From Nocardiopsis sp. NRRL B-16309 (GTDB taxonomy: Bacteria; Actinomycetota; Actinomycetes; Streptosporangiales; Streptosporangiaceae): DNA of 64,000 nt. The position numbers and the translations under genes are program-made. The notes below the pieces were generated by a model. The model was not told the origin of the DNA and ran no database searches. It saw nothing but the letters and a program-made list of their open reading frames with translations. Shown here piece after piece: positions 33,428-42,073 of the stretch (position 1 is its first letter; each line of letters starts with the position of its first letter). Location of the stretch: NCBI RefSeq assembly GCF_001279585.1, contig NZ_LGEC01000065.1:248001-312000 (forward strand), in the 5' to 3' direction.

Positions 33428-35113
33428 TCAGACCTTGCGGCGACGGCCCCGGCGCTTCTGGCTCGGCTTGAGGACGGGCTTGCCCGCCTCCACGGCCTCG
33501 CGGCGCTTGGCGGCACCGTACTCCGAAAGTGCCTCCGCCAGGGCCGAAACCGACGCCTTCGGCGCCACGACGTCGACCCGCAGGCCGAACTCGATCGCGG
33601 TTTTCTCGGTCTCGGGGCCGATGACCGCGATGGCGGTGGTGTTGTGCGGCTTGCCCGCGATGCCCACCAGGTTGCGCACCGTGGAGGACGACGTGAACAG
33701 CACCGCATCGAAACCACCTCCCTTGATGGCCTCTCGGACAGGCGCGGGCGGAGGCGCCGCGCGCACCGTGCGGTAGGCGGTGACGTCGTCGACCTCCCAC
33801 CCCCGCTCGTCCAGTCCGGCCGCCAGGGTCTCGGTGGCGATGTCGGCGCGCGGGAGCAGCACCCGCTCGATGGGGTCGATCTCGGCGTCGTAGGGCGGCC
33901 ACACCGACACCAGGCCCGCGCTGGACTGGGCGTCCTCCGGCGGCTCCAGGTCGGGCTGGATGCCGAAGTCGCGCACGGCCCTGGCCGTGGCCTCGCCGAC
34001 CACGGCGACCTTGACCCCGGCGAACGCGCGCGCGTCCAGTCCGTAGGACTCCAGGCGCTCCCGGATGGCCCGGACCGCGTTCGTGGAGGTGAAGGCGACC
34101 CACTGGTAGCGGCCGGTGACCAGGCCGCGCACGGCGCGCTCCATCTGCTGCGGGGTGCGCGGCGGCTCCACGGAGATGGTCGGCACCTCCTCGGGCACCG
34201 CGCCGTAGCCGCGCAGCTGGTCGGACAGGGCGGCGGCCTGCTCCTTGGTCCGGGGCACGAGCACGCGCCAGCCGAACAGGGGGCGGGTCTCGTACCAGGA
34301 CAGCTCGGACTGGCGCGCCACCGGCGCCCCGACGACCATCAGGGCCGGGGCGGTGGCGTGGTGGCCCTTGGCGTCCTTGGACTTGAGCTCTGCGACCAGC
34401 CGGGCCAGCGTCGAGGTGACCGTCGTCTGGCGGGTGGTGCCGCCCGCCCGCACGACCGCCACGGGCGTGGCCGGCGGGCGCCCGCCGGCGATGAGGGTCT
34501 TGCACATGACGTCGAACCCGGGGCCCTGGTGGCCGGGCTCCTCACCGGGGGGCGCGTCGGCGCCCAGGATCACCAGGGCGGCGTCGCTGGCGGCGGCCTC
34601 GTGCCAGTCGACCTCGGCGCCGCCGTGCGGCCGGGCGTTGAGCAGACGCACCTCCGGGCCCTCGCCCAGCAGCGGGATGCCCGCGAAGGTCGGCACGGCG
34701 GTGACCGCGGAGACGCCCGGGGCGACCTCGACCTCCACGCCCGCCTGCTCGCAGGCGGCCACCAGGTCGGCGCCGCGGCAGCCGAAGAACGGGTCGCCGG
34801 AGTACAGGCGCACCACCCGGCGGCCCTCACGGGCGCGGGTGACGGCCAGGGCGTTGATGTCGCCGCCGCACTCGGCGGCCTCGATCACGGACACGTCCTC
34901 GGAGCAGTGCGCCAGGAGTTCGTCGCGGAAGCCGGCCAGTTCCTCGGCCGCGGGCTCGCGCAGGGTGATGACCACGTCGGCGCGGCGCAGCAGTTCGGCG
35001 CCCCGCAGCGTCAGCAGGTCGGCGCCGCCGGGGCCGGTGCCGACCAGGGCGACGTGCCCGGGGCGCGGGGCGGGGCGCGGCTCCTCCGGACGGGGGATGG
35101 CGTTGGCGTTCAC
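33428..35113 (-). CDS. Uroporphyrinogen-III methyltransferase / uroporphyrinogen-III synthase fusion
   Basis: The 561-aa fusion has an N-terminal CobA/SUMT methyltransferase domain (VALVGTGPGGADLLTLRG, VRLYSGDPFFGCRG, GVSAVTAVPTFAGIPL) and a C-terminal HemD synthase domain starting near residue 285 (RVLVPRTKEQAAALSDQLRG, ending in VLFTSSSTVRNLVGIAG). It thus closes the tetrapyrrole ring and can methylate it for sirohaem or cobalamin. Such CobA-HemD fusions are typical of actinomycetes, often annotated hemD. The GTG has GGAG about 9 nt upstream. The C-terminus is basic (KPSQKRRGRRRKV). Confidence 0.94.
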   Translation of the reverse strand: MNANAIPRPEEPRPAPRPGHVALVGTGPGGADLLTLRGAELLRRADVVITLREPAAEELAGFRDELLAHCSEDVSVIEAAECGGDINALAVTRAREGRRVVRLYSGDPFFGCRGADLVAACEQAGVEVEVAPGVSAVTAVPTFAGIPLLGEGPEVRLLNARPHGGAEVDWHEAAASDAALVILGADAPPGEEPGHQGPGFDVMCKTLIAGGRPPATPVAVVRAGGTTRQTTVTSTLARLVAELKSKDAKGHHATAPALMVVGAPVARQSELSWYETRPLFGWRVLVPRTKEQAAALSDQLRGYGAVPEEVPTISVEPPRTPQQMERAVRGLVTGRYQWVAFTSTNAVRAIRERLESYGLDARAFAGVKVAVVGEATARAVRDFGIQPDLEPPEDAQSSAGLVSVWPPYDAEIDPIERVLLPRADIATETLAAGLDERGWEVDDVTAYRTVRAAPPPAPVREAIKGGGFDAVLFTSSSTVRNLVGIAGKPHNTTAIAVIGPETEKTAIEFGLRVDVVAPKASVSALAEALSEYGAAKRREAVEAGKPVLKPSQKRRGRRRKV

Positions 35114-35216
35114 GTGCTGGCTCCTCGGGTGTGGGTCGCCTGTGCCCCGGTGCGCGGGACCGGAGCGGTGACGGCTGGGCTGCGGCGGCCACGTCGGCGC
35201 CCCGCCCGTCTGTTTC

Positions 35217-36188
35217 CTAGGACATGTCTCTTTCCGCGAAGGCCGCGGCGACGATGCGGTCGGCGCCCTCGCCGATCATCTCGCGGGCCAGGTCCCGGCC
35301 GAGTGCGACGGCCGCGTCCAGGTCGCGGGCGGAGTCGAGGTCGGCGGTGCGCTCGCCCCGGACGGCGTCGGTGCCGTCGGTGGCGACCACGGCGGCGCGC
35401 AGGCGCAGCCGGCCGTCGGCGTACTCGGCGAAGGCGCCGACGGGGGCGGCGCAGCCGCCCTCCAGCACGGACAGCACGGTGCGCTCGGCCACGACGGCGA
35501 CGCGGGTGGGCGCGTGGTCGACGGCGGCCAGGTAGCCCAGGTCGTCCTCGCGGCGCTTGACCGTGCACTCCACGGCCAGGGCGCCCTGCCCCGGGGCGGG
35601 CAGCATGCGGTCGGCGTCGAAGACGTCGGTGACCGCGTCCCTGCGGCCCACCCGGCCGAGTCCCGCGTAGGCGAGGACGACGGCGTCCAGCTCACCGGAG
35701 GTGACCTTGCCCAGGCGGGTCTCGGCGTTGCCGCGGATGGGCACGTAGACGAGGTCGGGGCGCAGGGCCGCCAGCTGGGCGACGCGGCGCGGGGAGCCCG
35801 TGCCGATCCGCGCTCCGGCGGGCAGCTGGTCGAACGTGAGGCCGTCGCGGGCGCACAGGGCGTCGCGGGGGTCGTCGCGCTCGGGGATGGCGGCCAGGAC
35901 GAGGCCGTCGGCGGGGACGGTCGGCAGGTCCTTCAGGGAGTGGACGGCGAAGTCGATCGTCCCGGCCACGAGCTCGTCGCGCAGCGCGTTGACGAACACG
36001 CCGGTGCCGCCGAGCTGGGTCAGGTGCGCCTTGGTGACGTCGCCGAAGCTCGTGATGAGCTCCAGCTCGATCGGGTGCCCGGTGCGCTCGGTGATCGCCT
36101 CGGCGACCATCCGCGACTGGGTGGTGGCCATGGTGCTGCGGCGGGTGCCGAGCCTGGCCGGGGTGCCGCCGGCGGGATTCGCGGTCAT
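35217..36188 (-). CDS. hemC: Porphobilinogen deaminase (hydroxymethylbilane synthase)
   Basis: The 323-aa enzyme polymerises porphobilinogen to hydroxymethylbilane. Visible motifs are LGTRRSTMATTQSR, the DFAVHSLKDLPT catalytic segment, GTGSPRRVAQL and LEGGCAAPVGAFAE with the dipyrromethane-binding cysteine. ATG 36188 overlaps the hemA stop (ATGA), so hemA and hemC are translationally coupled. The enzyme is cytosolic. Confidence 0.96.
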   Translation of the reverse strand: MTANPAGGTPARLGTRRSTMATTQSRMVAEAITERTGHPIELELITSFGDVTKAHLTQLGGTGVFVNALRDELVAGTIDFAVHSLKDLPTVPADGLVLAAIPERDDPRDALCARDGLTFDQLPAGARIGTGSPRRVAQLAALRPDLVYVPIRGNAETRLGKVTSGELDAVVLAYAGLGRVGRRDAVTDVFDADRMLPAPGQGALAVECTVKRREDDLGYLAAVDHAPTRVAVVAERTVLSVLEGGCAAPVGAFAEYADGRLRLRAAVVATDGTDAVRGERTADLDSARDLDAAVALGRDLAREMIGEGADRIVAAAFAERDMS

Positions 36189-37717
36189 ACCTGCTCCTGT
36201 GCGGCCTCGGCCGCGGTGGTGGGACGCGCGGGCGAGGCCAGGGCCTGCGGCGTCTTGGGGTCGAGGTCGAAGAGTTCGCGCAGCGCGGCCTCGTAGGACT
36301 CGCCGTCGGGCGCGGCGGCCAGTTCCTTGACCCGCACCGTGGGCCGGTGCAGGAGCTTGTCGGCGACGCGGCGCATGGCCCGGGTGATCTCCTCGCGGGC
36401 GCGGTCGTCCAGGTCGTCGGGCAGGCGGCCGTGCAGCCGGGACAGCTCGGCCTCGACGACGTCCTTGGCCTGGGCGCGCAGGGCGACGACGGTGGGGGTG
36501 ACCTCGTTGGCGCGGCGGACCGTGCGGAACTCGGTGACCTCCTCGTCGACGATCTCGCGGACGACGGTGAGGGCGCCGGAGCGCCCGGACTCGGGGTCGC
36601 GGGCGGCGGCGGTGGCCTGGCGCAGGGCCTCGATGTCGACCAGGTCCACGTGCGGGAGGTCGCGCACGGCCGGGTCGATGTCGTGGGGCAGGGCGAGGTC
36701 GAGGAAGACCAGGGGCGTCGTGCGCGCGGTGTCGGCCGCGGCCACGGCCCCGGCGGTCAGGACGAGGCCCTGGGCGCCGGTGCAGGAGATGACGAGGTCG
36801 ACCTCGGGCAGGACCTCGGCCGCGTCGGGGAAGGGGACGGCACGGGAGGCGACCGTGTCGTAGGCCTCGGTGAGGCACTCGGCCAGGCGGGCGGCGCGCT
36901 CCATCGTGCGGTTGGCGACGATGACCGTCCGCGCGCCCTGGCGGGCCACGGTGTTGGCGGACAGGGCGCTCATCGATCCGGCGCCCAGGACGAGGACGCG
37001 CAGTCCGGCCAGCGGGCCGGACCCGGTCCCGGTGCCGCCGTGGGAGCCGTCGGGTCTTTCGGTGGCGGTGCCCGGCGCGGCGCCCTCGGCTCCGGACATC
37101 GGGCAGGCCGCGGGCGGGACGGCGCCGGCCACGGGCGTGGTCTGGCCGACCGTGGGGGCGGCCCCCGCGTCGGCCGGCCGCGGCCGCAGGTACGCGAGGG
37201 CGTGCTCCAGGCCGAAGCTGACCATGTCGGCGCCCGCGTGGTCCAGGTGGGTCTCGGTGTGGGCGCGCTTGCCGACCCGCAGGGCGCGCTGGCCCAGGTC
37301 GTTGAGCACGCGGCCGACCGTTCCGGTCTCCTGGCCGAGCTTGAGGGCGTCGCGGACCTGGCCGAGGATCTGGCCCTCGCCGACGACCATCGAGTCGAGG
37401 CCGCACGTGACGGAGAACAGGTGCTGGACCGCGCGGTCCTCGTAGTGGACGTAGAGGTGGTCGGACAGCTCGCCGAGGGCGACGCCGGTGTGCCAGGACA
37501 GGAGTTCGGTGATGGCCGCCACGCCGCCGTGGAAGGCGGAGACGTCGGCGTAGACCTCGGTCCGGTTGCACGTGGAGACGACCATGGCCTCGTTGACGTC
37601 CTCGGACGCGACCATCTCGCCGACCGCCCTGGTCCGGGTCTCACCGTTCAGAGCGACGCGCTCGAGCAGCGCCACCGGCGAACTCCGGTGGCTCAACCCC
37701 ACGGCCAGGACACTCAT
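36185..37717 (-). CDS. hemA: Glutamyl-tRNA reductase
   Basis: The 510-aa enzyme reduces glutamyl-tRNA to glutamate-1-semialdehyde, the first step of haem synthesis. The catalytic cysteine is in VVSTCNRTEVYA near residue 50; the NADPH domain begins VLVLGAGSMSALSANTVA, and ISCTGAQG follows. Between the domains lies an extra Gly/Pro/Thr-rich stretch of about 50 residues (around 185-235). ATG 37717 is used because GGAG is about 8 nt upstream. It is the first haem gene after rex; in S. coelicolor rex-hemACD is one Rex-controlled operon. Confidence 0.95.
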   Translation of the reverse strand: MSVLAVGLSHRSSPVALLERVALNGETRTRAVGEMVASEDVNEAMVVSTCNRTEVYADVSAFHGGVAAITELLSWHTGVALGELSDHLYVHYEDRAVQHLFSVTCGLDSMVVGEGQILGQVRDALKLGQETGTVGRVLNDLGQRALRVGKRAHTETHLDHAGADMVSFGLEHALAYLRPRPADAGAAPTVGQTTPVAGAVPPAACPMSGAEGAAPGTATERPDGSHGGTGTGSGPLAGLRVLVLGAGSMSALSANTVARQGARTVIVANRTMERAARLAECLTEAYDTVASRAVPFPDAAEVLPEVDLVISCTGAQGLVLTAGAVAAADTARTTPLVFLDLALPHDIDPAVRDLPHVDLVDIEALRQATAAARDPESGRSGALTVVREIVDEEVTEFRTVRRANEVTPTVVALRAQAKDVVEAELSRLHGRLPDDLDDRAREEITRAMRRVADKLLHRPTVRVKELAAAPDGESYEAALRELFDLDPKTPQALASPARPTTAAEAAQEQV

Positions 37718-37865
37718 CCGCATTCTCCTACGCAGGCACCACAGCGCCCCCATGACGCTGCGTCTCTATGCTCGGGCACGGTCTCCGTCACAGCGGGGCG
37801 GCCCCCGCTTGCTCCGGCTCGCGCACGTCGCGCCGCCCGGGCCCCGTCGCCTGGGTGCGTCGTTC

Positions 37866-38564
37866 TCACGTCAGTTCCAGCCCCGCCCGGTCCACGCCCC
37901 GTCCGCTGTCGCCATCGGCCCTGCGCTGGGCGTGGAAGGCGAGGATCTGGAGTTCGATGGACAAGTCGACCTTACGCACATCGACTCCCTCCGGCACATT
38001 CAGCACGACCGGCGCGAAGTTGAGGATGCTGGTCACCCCCGCCTCGACGAAGCGGCTCGCCACGCCCTGGGCGGAGGTCGACGGTGTGGCGATGACCCCG
38101 ATCGAGACGCCCTTCGACCTGACAACGTCCTCCAGGTTGTCAATATGCCTGACGTCGAGCGACGCCACGGTCTTCCCGACCACGGCCGGGTCGGCGTCGA
38201 GCAGGCCCGCGATGCGGAACCCGCGCGTGCCGAACCCCCCGTAGTTGGCCAGAGCGCGGCCCAGGTTGCCGATCCCGACGATGGCGACCGACCAGTCCTG
38301 GGTGAGACCAAGCTCACGTGAGATCTGGTAGACGAGGTACTCGACTTCGTAACCGACCCCGCGTGTGCCGTAGGAGCCGAGGTGGGAGAGGTCCTTGCGG
38401 AGTTTGGCGGAGTTCACACCGGCGATCGAGGCGAGGTGCTCCGAGGAGACCGTGAGGGTGCCACGGTCCTGGAGCGCCTGGAGCGCACGCAGGTAGACGG
38501 GGAGCCGGGCGACGGTGGCCTCGGGGATTCCCCTCTCCCGGGGCCGGGGTGGGCGGCTGGTCAC
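37866..38564 (-). CDS. rex: Redox-sensing transcriptional repressor Rex
   Basis: The 232-aa repressor senses the NADH/NAD+ ratio. The N-terminal winged helix (ATVARLPVYLRALQAL, SSEHLASIAGVNSAKLRKDLSHLG) is followed by the Rossmann domain with VAIVGIGNLGRALANYGGF, GLLDADPAVVG and the C-terminal domain-swapped helix. GTG 38564 has AGGAG 9 nt upstream. A Rex operator-like sequence lies 106 bp upstream, over the promoter, implying autoregulation together with the haem genes. Confidence 0.96.
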   Translation of the reverse strand: MTSRPPRPRERGIPEATVARLPVYLRALQALQDRGTLTVSSEHLASIAGVNSAKLRKDLSHLGSYGTRGVGYEVEYLVYQISRELGLTQDWSVAIVGIGNLGRALANYGGFGTRGFRIAGLLDADPAVVGKTVASLDVRHIDNLEDVVRSKGVSIGVIATPSTSAQGVASRFVEAGVTSILNFAPVVLNVPEGVDVRKVDLSIELQILAFHAQRRADGDSGRGVDRAGLELT

Positions 38565-38669
38565 AGGCGGGCGCTCCTGGGGGGAGGTCGGATCGAACGG
38601 GGCCCGGGAGGGGCGGCGCACCGTGGGGGCCGGGGCACCGCGCCTCCCGCTCGCTCTTAGATTACGTGC

Positions 38670-38687
38670 TTGTGAAAGCGCGCACAA
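38670..38687 (-). promoter_or_regulatory. Candidate Rex operator over the rex promoter
   Basis: TTGTGAAAGCGCGCACAA has the two half-sites TTGTG and CACAA with the 8-nt spacing of the known operator TTGTGAACGCGTTCACAA; only the inner bases differ. On the minus strand TTGTGC could be the -35 and TAATCT (38664-38659) the -10 with a 17-nt spacer, so the operator overlaps the promoter. Confidence 0.65.
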
Positions 38688-38869
38688 AGTGGGGTCGCGT
38701 GTGACGTGGCGACCAGAATTTCTCAGCAATGGCGCCCGAAGCCACAATCCGGAAACACGACTTCACATCACCCGGATGAGGGACAGAACGCACAACCGCG
38801 CCGCGGATTCTCCGCACCGCGTCCACGTCCGTTCCCGGGCCCGCCCCGGCCGCACGACCCCCACGGGGC

Positions 38870-39136
38870 TCACGCCTCCAGGGCCGCCCGCAGCCGCGCC
38901 TCGCCGACGCGCCAGAAGTCGTGCTGGCGGCCGTCGACGAAGGTCACCGGGATCTTGTCCCAGAACTCCTCGCGGTCGGCCGCGTCCACACCGTTCAGAT
39001 CGACCTCGGCCCTGCTGACCCCGAGCTGGTCCGTCACCCGCTCCACCACGGTCCACGCGTCCTCGCACAGGTGGCAGCCGGGCTTGCCCAGCATCACCAC
39101 GCGCGCCCGCCCCGCCCACTCGGGGGTTTCACTCAT
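38870..39136 (-). CDS. Glutaredoxin-like protein
   Basis: The 88-aa thioredoxin-fold protein has the redox motif KPGCHLCEDAWTVVERV near residue 18 and cis-proline context WDKIPVTFVDGRQ. It resembles the glutaredoxin-like DUF836 group widespread in actinobacteria. It acts in the cytosol as a disulfide or sulfur carrier partner. It is followed at the 5' side by the MoaD/ThiS-like gene on the same strand, 34 bp away. Confidence 0.85.
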   Translation of the reverse strand: MSETPEWAGRARVVMLGKPGCHLCEDAWTVVERVTDQLGVSRAEVDLNGVDAADREEFWDKIPVTFVDGRQHDFWRVGEARLRAALEA

Positions 39137-39170
39137 GTTTCCTCCCGGTTCCCATCACTTGTCGGGACCC

Positions 39171-39428
39171 TCACCCGCCGGCGAACGGCGGTAGGACCTC
39201 GATCACAGTCCCGTCGGCCACCGCGACCTCGCCGTGCGGCCTCCTGCCGACCGGGCGCTCGTCCACGAGAAGCGACGAAGCCCTGAGTACCCGCAGGAAT
39301 CGGTCGTCGGGATGGAGCAGACACGCGGCGTCGAGAGCCGCTCCGAGGGTGTCGGCGTCGACCGCGTCCTCGGCGGTTCCCGCCGCTTCCTTGGCCGCTG
39401 CCCAGTACCTGATAGTGCACTTCGCCAT
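39171..39428 (-). CDS. MoaD/ThiS-family sulfur-carrier protein
   Basis: The 85-aa beta-grasp protein ends in a double glycine (LPPFAGG), where the adenylated and then thiocarboxylated C-terminus would carry sulfur. The body shows TIRYWAAAKEAAG and DRPVGRRPH-like features of MoaD/ThiS. Partner enzymes (MoeB/ThiF, MoaE) are not in the window. It is divergent from glnR by 109 bp and precedes the glutaredoxin-like gene. Confidence 0.82.
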   Translation of the reverse strand: MAKCTIRYWAAAKEAAGTAEDAVDADTLGAALDAACLLHPDDRFLRVLRASSLLVDERPVGRRPHGEVAVADGTVIEVLPPFAGG

Positions 39429-39537
39429 CTATTGATTATCCTTGGTGTTGCTCGGAGGCGACGTATTAAACAAATCTTCACCGGGGGCAAAGGCGCCTTC
39501 GATCGTCCGCACAGCGCGGGATGACGAGAAGAGACGC

Positions 39538-40308
39538 ATGAGCCATCTGCTGCTACTGACGAACTCGAACGAACCGTCTGACCACGTGCTACCAGCCCTG
39601 GGACTCCTCCTGCACTCCGTGCGGGTGGCTCCCGCGGAGGCGGGGGCACTCCTGGCGTCCGGTGCGACCGGGAACTCCAACGCGCCCGTTGACGCCATTC
39701 TGGTCGATGCGCGGACCGACCTGGCGACCGCCCGTAACTTCTGCCGCCTGCTGGACACCACGGGGCTGGACTGCCCGCTGCTGGTCGTCCTGACCGAGGG
39801 CGGCGTCGCCGCACTCACGCCCGACTGGCAGGTGGACGACTTCGTCCTGGCCACCGCCGGACCCGCGGAGGTCGAGGCGCGGCTGCGCCTGGCCGTCGGT
39901 TCGGCCGAGGCCGGGACCGACGACCCCGACGAGATCCGCCGCGGCGACCTCGTCATCGACGAGGCGACCTACATCGCCCGACTGCGCGGCCGGATCCTCG
40001 ACCTGACCTTCAAGGAGTTCGAACTGCTCAAGTTCCTGGCCCAGCACCCGGGCCGGGTGTTCACCCGCGCCCAGCTGCTCCAGGAGGTGTGGGGCTACGA
40101 CTACTTCGGCGGCACCCGCACCATCGACGTCCACGTGCGGCGCCTGCGGGCCAAGCTCGGCTCGGAGTACGAGTCGCTGATCGGCACCGTGCGCAACGTC
40201 GGCTACCGGTTCGTGCCCGACCCGGTCGCCAAGGCGCCGCAGGCCCCGGCCGGGGCCGCCGAGCCGCTTCCGGCCGCCCGGGCGGCCTCGGAGCCCAGCA
40301 CGCAGTAG
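39538..40308 (+). CDS. glnR: GlnR-type orphan OmpR-family regulator of nitrogen metabolism
   Basis: The 256-aa protein closely matches my recollection of actinobacterial GlnR: opening HLLLLTNSNEPSDHVLPALGL, later ILVDARTDLATARNFCRLL and VDEATYIARLRGRILDLTFKE. The winged helix (LLQEVWGYDYFGGTRTIDVHV) is intact. GlnR is an atypical receiver-domain regulator usually acting without a cognate kinase. No kinase gene is adjacent. ATG has GAGAAGAG about 4 nt upstream. A terminator follows at 40356-40389. It controls nitrogen assimilation genes in relatives. Confidence 0.93.
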   Translation: MSHLLLLTNSNEPSDHVLPALGLLLHSVRVAPAEAGALLASGATGNSNAPVDAILVDARTDLATARNFCRLLDTTGLDCPLLVVLTEGGVAALTPDWQVDDFVLATAGPAEVEARLRLAVGSAEAGTDDPDEIRRGDLVIDEATYIARLRGRILDLTFKEFELLKFLAQHPGRVFTRAQLLQEVWGYDYFGGTRTIDVHVRRLRAKLGSEYESLIGTVRNVGYRFVPDPVAKAPQAPAGAAEPLPAARAASEPSTQ

Positions 40309-40774
40309 CGGCGGAGCCGCGGCACGGTCCGCCGCCGCGGCACACGCCATGAGCACCGGGGCGCCGCGCACTCGCGCGAGGCGCCCCGGACTCGTTTCGT
40401 GCGCCCATACGGAACTCGACGCCCCTCCCCGCGCGGTCTCCTCCGACCGCGGGGACCTCGCTCCCGCGATCCACCGTTCCCGGGGCCGCTCATGCGACCG
40501 ACCGCCTCCAGATCCCTTTTCTTCCCCCGTGTCCGATCCCCGGCCAGAGCGCGGCGACCGGCCGGTTCCCGGCCCCGGGGCGCCGACGCCGGAGGTCACG
40601 CGTACGTCCCTCCTCGGTGACGAGCGTGAACCACACCCTGTGCAGGGGTCGTGTAACCGAGCGAGAACGCTTAGGATCTGTGGCGCACCCGCACGCAGGG
40701 GCGTCTGGCGCGGCGTACGTCCCCGGACGGGTGAGGCAAGCCAGGCGCATCGCCCTAAGGAGGGAACCGCCCCG
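40309..40774. other. Non-coding gap
   Basis: This 466-bp stretch holds the glnR terminator, a TAGGAT box (about 40673) suitable for the surface-protein gene and its ribosome site (AAGGAGGG). I see no gene. Confidence 0.5.
40356..40389 (+). terminator. Terminator after glnR
   Basis: CCGGGGCGCC (40356-40365) pairs with GGCGCCCCGG (40380-40389); the loop contains GCGC...GCGC. A short T-run (CGTTTCGT) follows. Confidence 0.65.
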
Positions 40775-41926
40775 ATGCCCACCACCGCCGCGAGCGCACA
40801 GCCCCTCAGACGCCGCTTCGGCATCCCCCTCTGCGCGGTCTTCGTCGGCTCCGGTCTCGTCGCCCTGACCACACCGGCCTACGCCGATCCGAGCCCTTCG
40901 CCCTCACCTTCGCCTTCGTCCTCCTCCTCGCCGAGCCCTTCGGCCTCACCCTCGGCGTCGCCCTCCCCTTCATCCAGTCCGTCCGACCCCGCGCCTATCC
41001 CGTCGGCGGCGGTCGCGTTCGAGCGCTCCGTCGACCGCGTGCGGCTCGGTTCGTCGGCGGAGCCGAACCCGCTCACCGTGACCAACACCGGCGACGCCGC
41101 GATCTGCCTGGTGGGCCTGACCGTCGAGGTCCGCGAGTTCACGGTCGAGGGGTTCTCGGCCCAGCTGCTCGAACCCGGCGAGGACGTGAACGCCGGGAAG
41201 GTCACGGGTTCGCCCCGACGGGACACCGACGTCGTGGCCACCCTGGCGTACGCGCTCGCCGACCCCGAGGCCGGCTGTTCCGGGGCCAATTCCGGTACCG
41301 AGACGTCCACGGCCACATGGACGGTCGCGGTGTTCCATCCCCAGCCGTCCCCCTCCCCCACTCCGACACCCACGCCCACACCCACGCCCGACCCGCCGGC
41401 CGGGAGCGACCGTCCCACCCCGACGCCCACGCCCACGCCCACGGAGCAGCCGACGGACGACCCCGAGACCTCGTCCCCGGCGACGCCTCCCACCTCGCGC
41501 ACACCGAGCAGCCCGAGCTCGTCGAACTCCTCGAACGACTCCAGCGGGTCGGGGTCGGGGTCCGGCTCTGGTTCCGGCTCGGGCTCGGGGTCGGGTTCCA
41601 CGCCGACGTCCCCGACCGGTGTCGACGACGTGCCGACCAGCGACAGCGAGATCCCGACACTGCCGCGGGACGAGGCCGACCTCCCCGACGTGTCCGAAGG
41701 CGCGGAGGACCTCGCCGACCTGCCGCTGGTGACCCCGTCGTCCGACGACGACGCCGGGGACGGCGGCACCGAGGTGGCCTCCGACACCAGTGATCTGGGC
41801 CCCAACTGGGCCCCGGCCGTTCTGCTGGCCGCGCTCCTGCTGGCCCTGCTGCTGGCCACGCCGCTCGCCCCGGCCCGCCGGGTCCGGGTCGGTTCCGGCT
41901 ACCAGGGCAAGCGTCGCAAGGGCTGA
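40775..41926 (+). CDS. Secreted/membrane-anchored Ser-Pro-Thr-rich surface protein
   Basis: The 383-aa product has a signal peptide (IPLCAVFVGSGLVALTTPAYA, cleavage after AYA), low-complexity Ser/Pro tracts, a compact domain at about 75-180 (FERSVDRVRLGSSAEPNPLTVTN) with a Cys pair, Thr/Pro repeats, a Ser-Gly tract, then a C-terminal membrane helix (WAPAVLLAALLLALLLATPL) and basic tail. It should be tethered with most of the chain outside. Ribosome site AAGGAGGG lies about 10 nt upstream of ATG. No sortase motif is visible. Function unknown; it could span the wall. Confidence 0.72.
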   Translation: MPTTAASAQPLRRRFGIPLCAVFVGSGLVALTTPAYADPSPSPSPSPSSSSSPSPSASPSASPSPSSSPSDPAPIPSAAVAFERSVDRVRLGSSAEPNPLTVTNTGDAAICLVGLTVEVREFTVEGFSAQLLEPGEDVNAGKVTGSPRRDTDVVATLAYALADPEAGCSGANSGTETSTATWTVAVFHPQPSPSPTPTPTPTPTPDPPAGSDRPTPTPTPTPTEQPTDDPETSSPATPPTSRTPSSPSSSNSSNDSSGSGSGSGSGSGSGSGSGSTPTSPTGVDDVPTSDSEIPTLPRDEADLPDVSEGAEDLADLPLVTPSSDDDAGDGGTEVASDTSDLGPNWAPAVLLAALLLALLLATPLAPARRVRVGSGYQGKRRKG

Positions 41927-42073
41927 CCGGCCGCCCGCCCGCGTCCCCGGTCCCCCGTCCGCGTCGCGGTCGGGGGACCGCCGCGTGCGGACCCGCTCGA
42001 TGACGGCGGCGCGCGGCGCGACGCGGGGCCTGGCGCGCGCCGCCCGGACCCGGGGGACGTAGGATCTCGCCCC

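Noticed and set aside
32198..35560. Long open frame opposite hemB and cobA/hemD
   Set aside because: High GC keeps the antisense frame open; the minus-strand genes are clearly real.
41540..41600. Ser-Gly repeat as a DNA repeat element
   Set aside because: It is a coding low-complexity tract in the surface protein and is not found in non-coding DNA.
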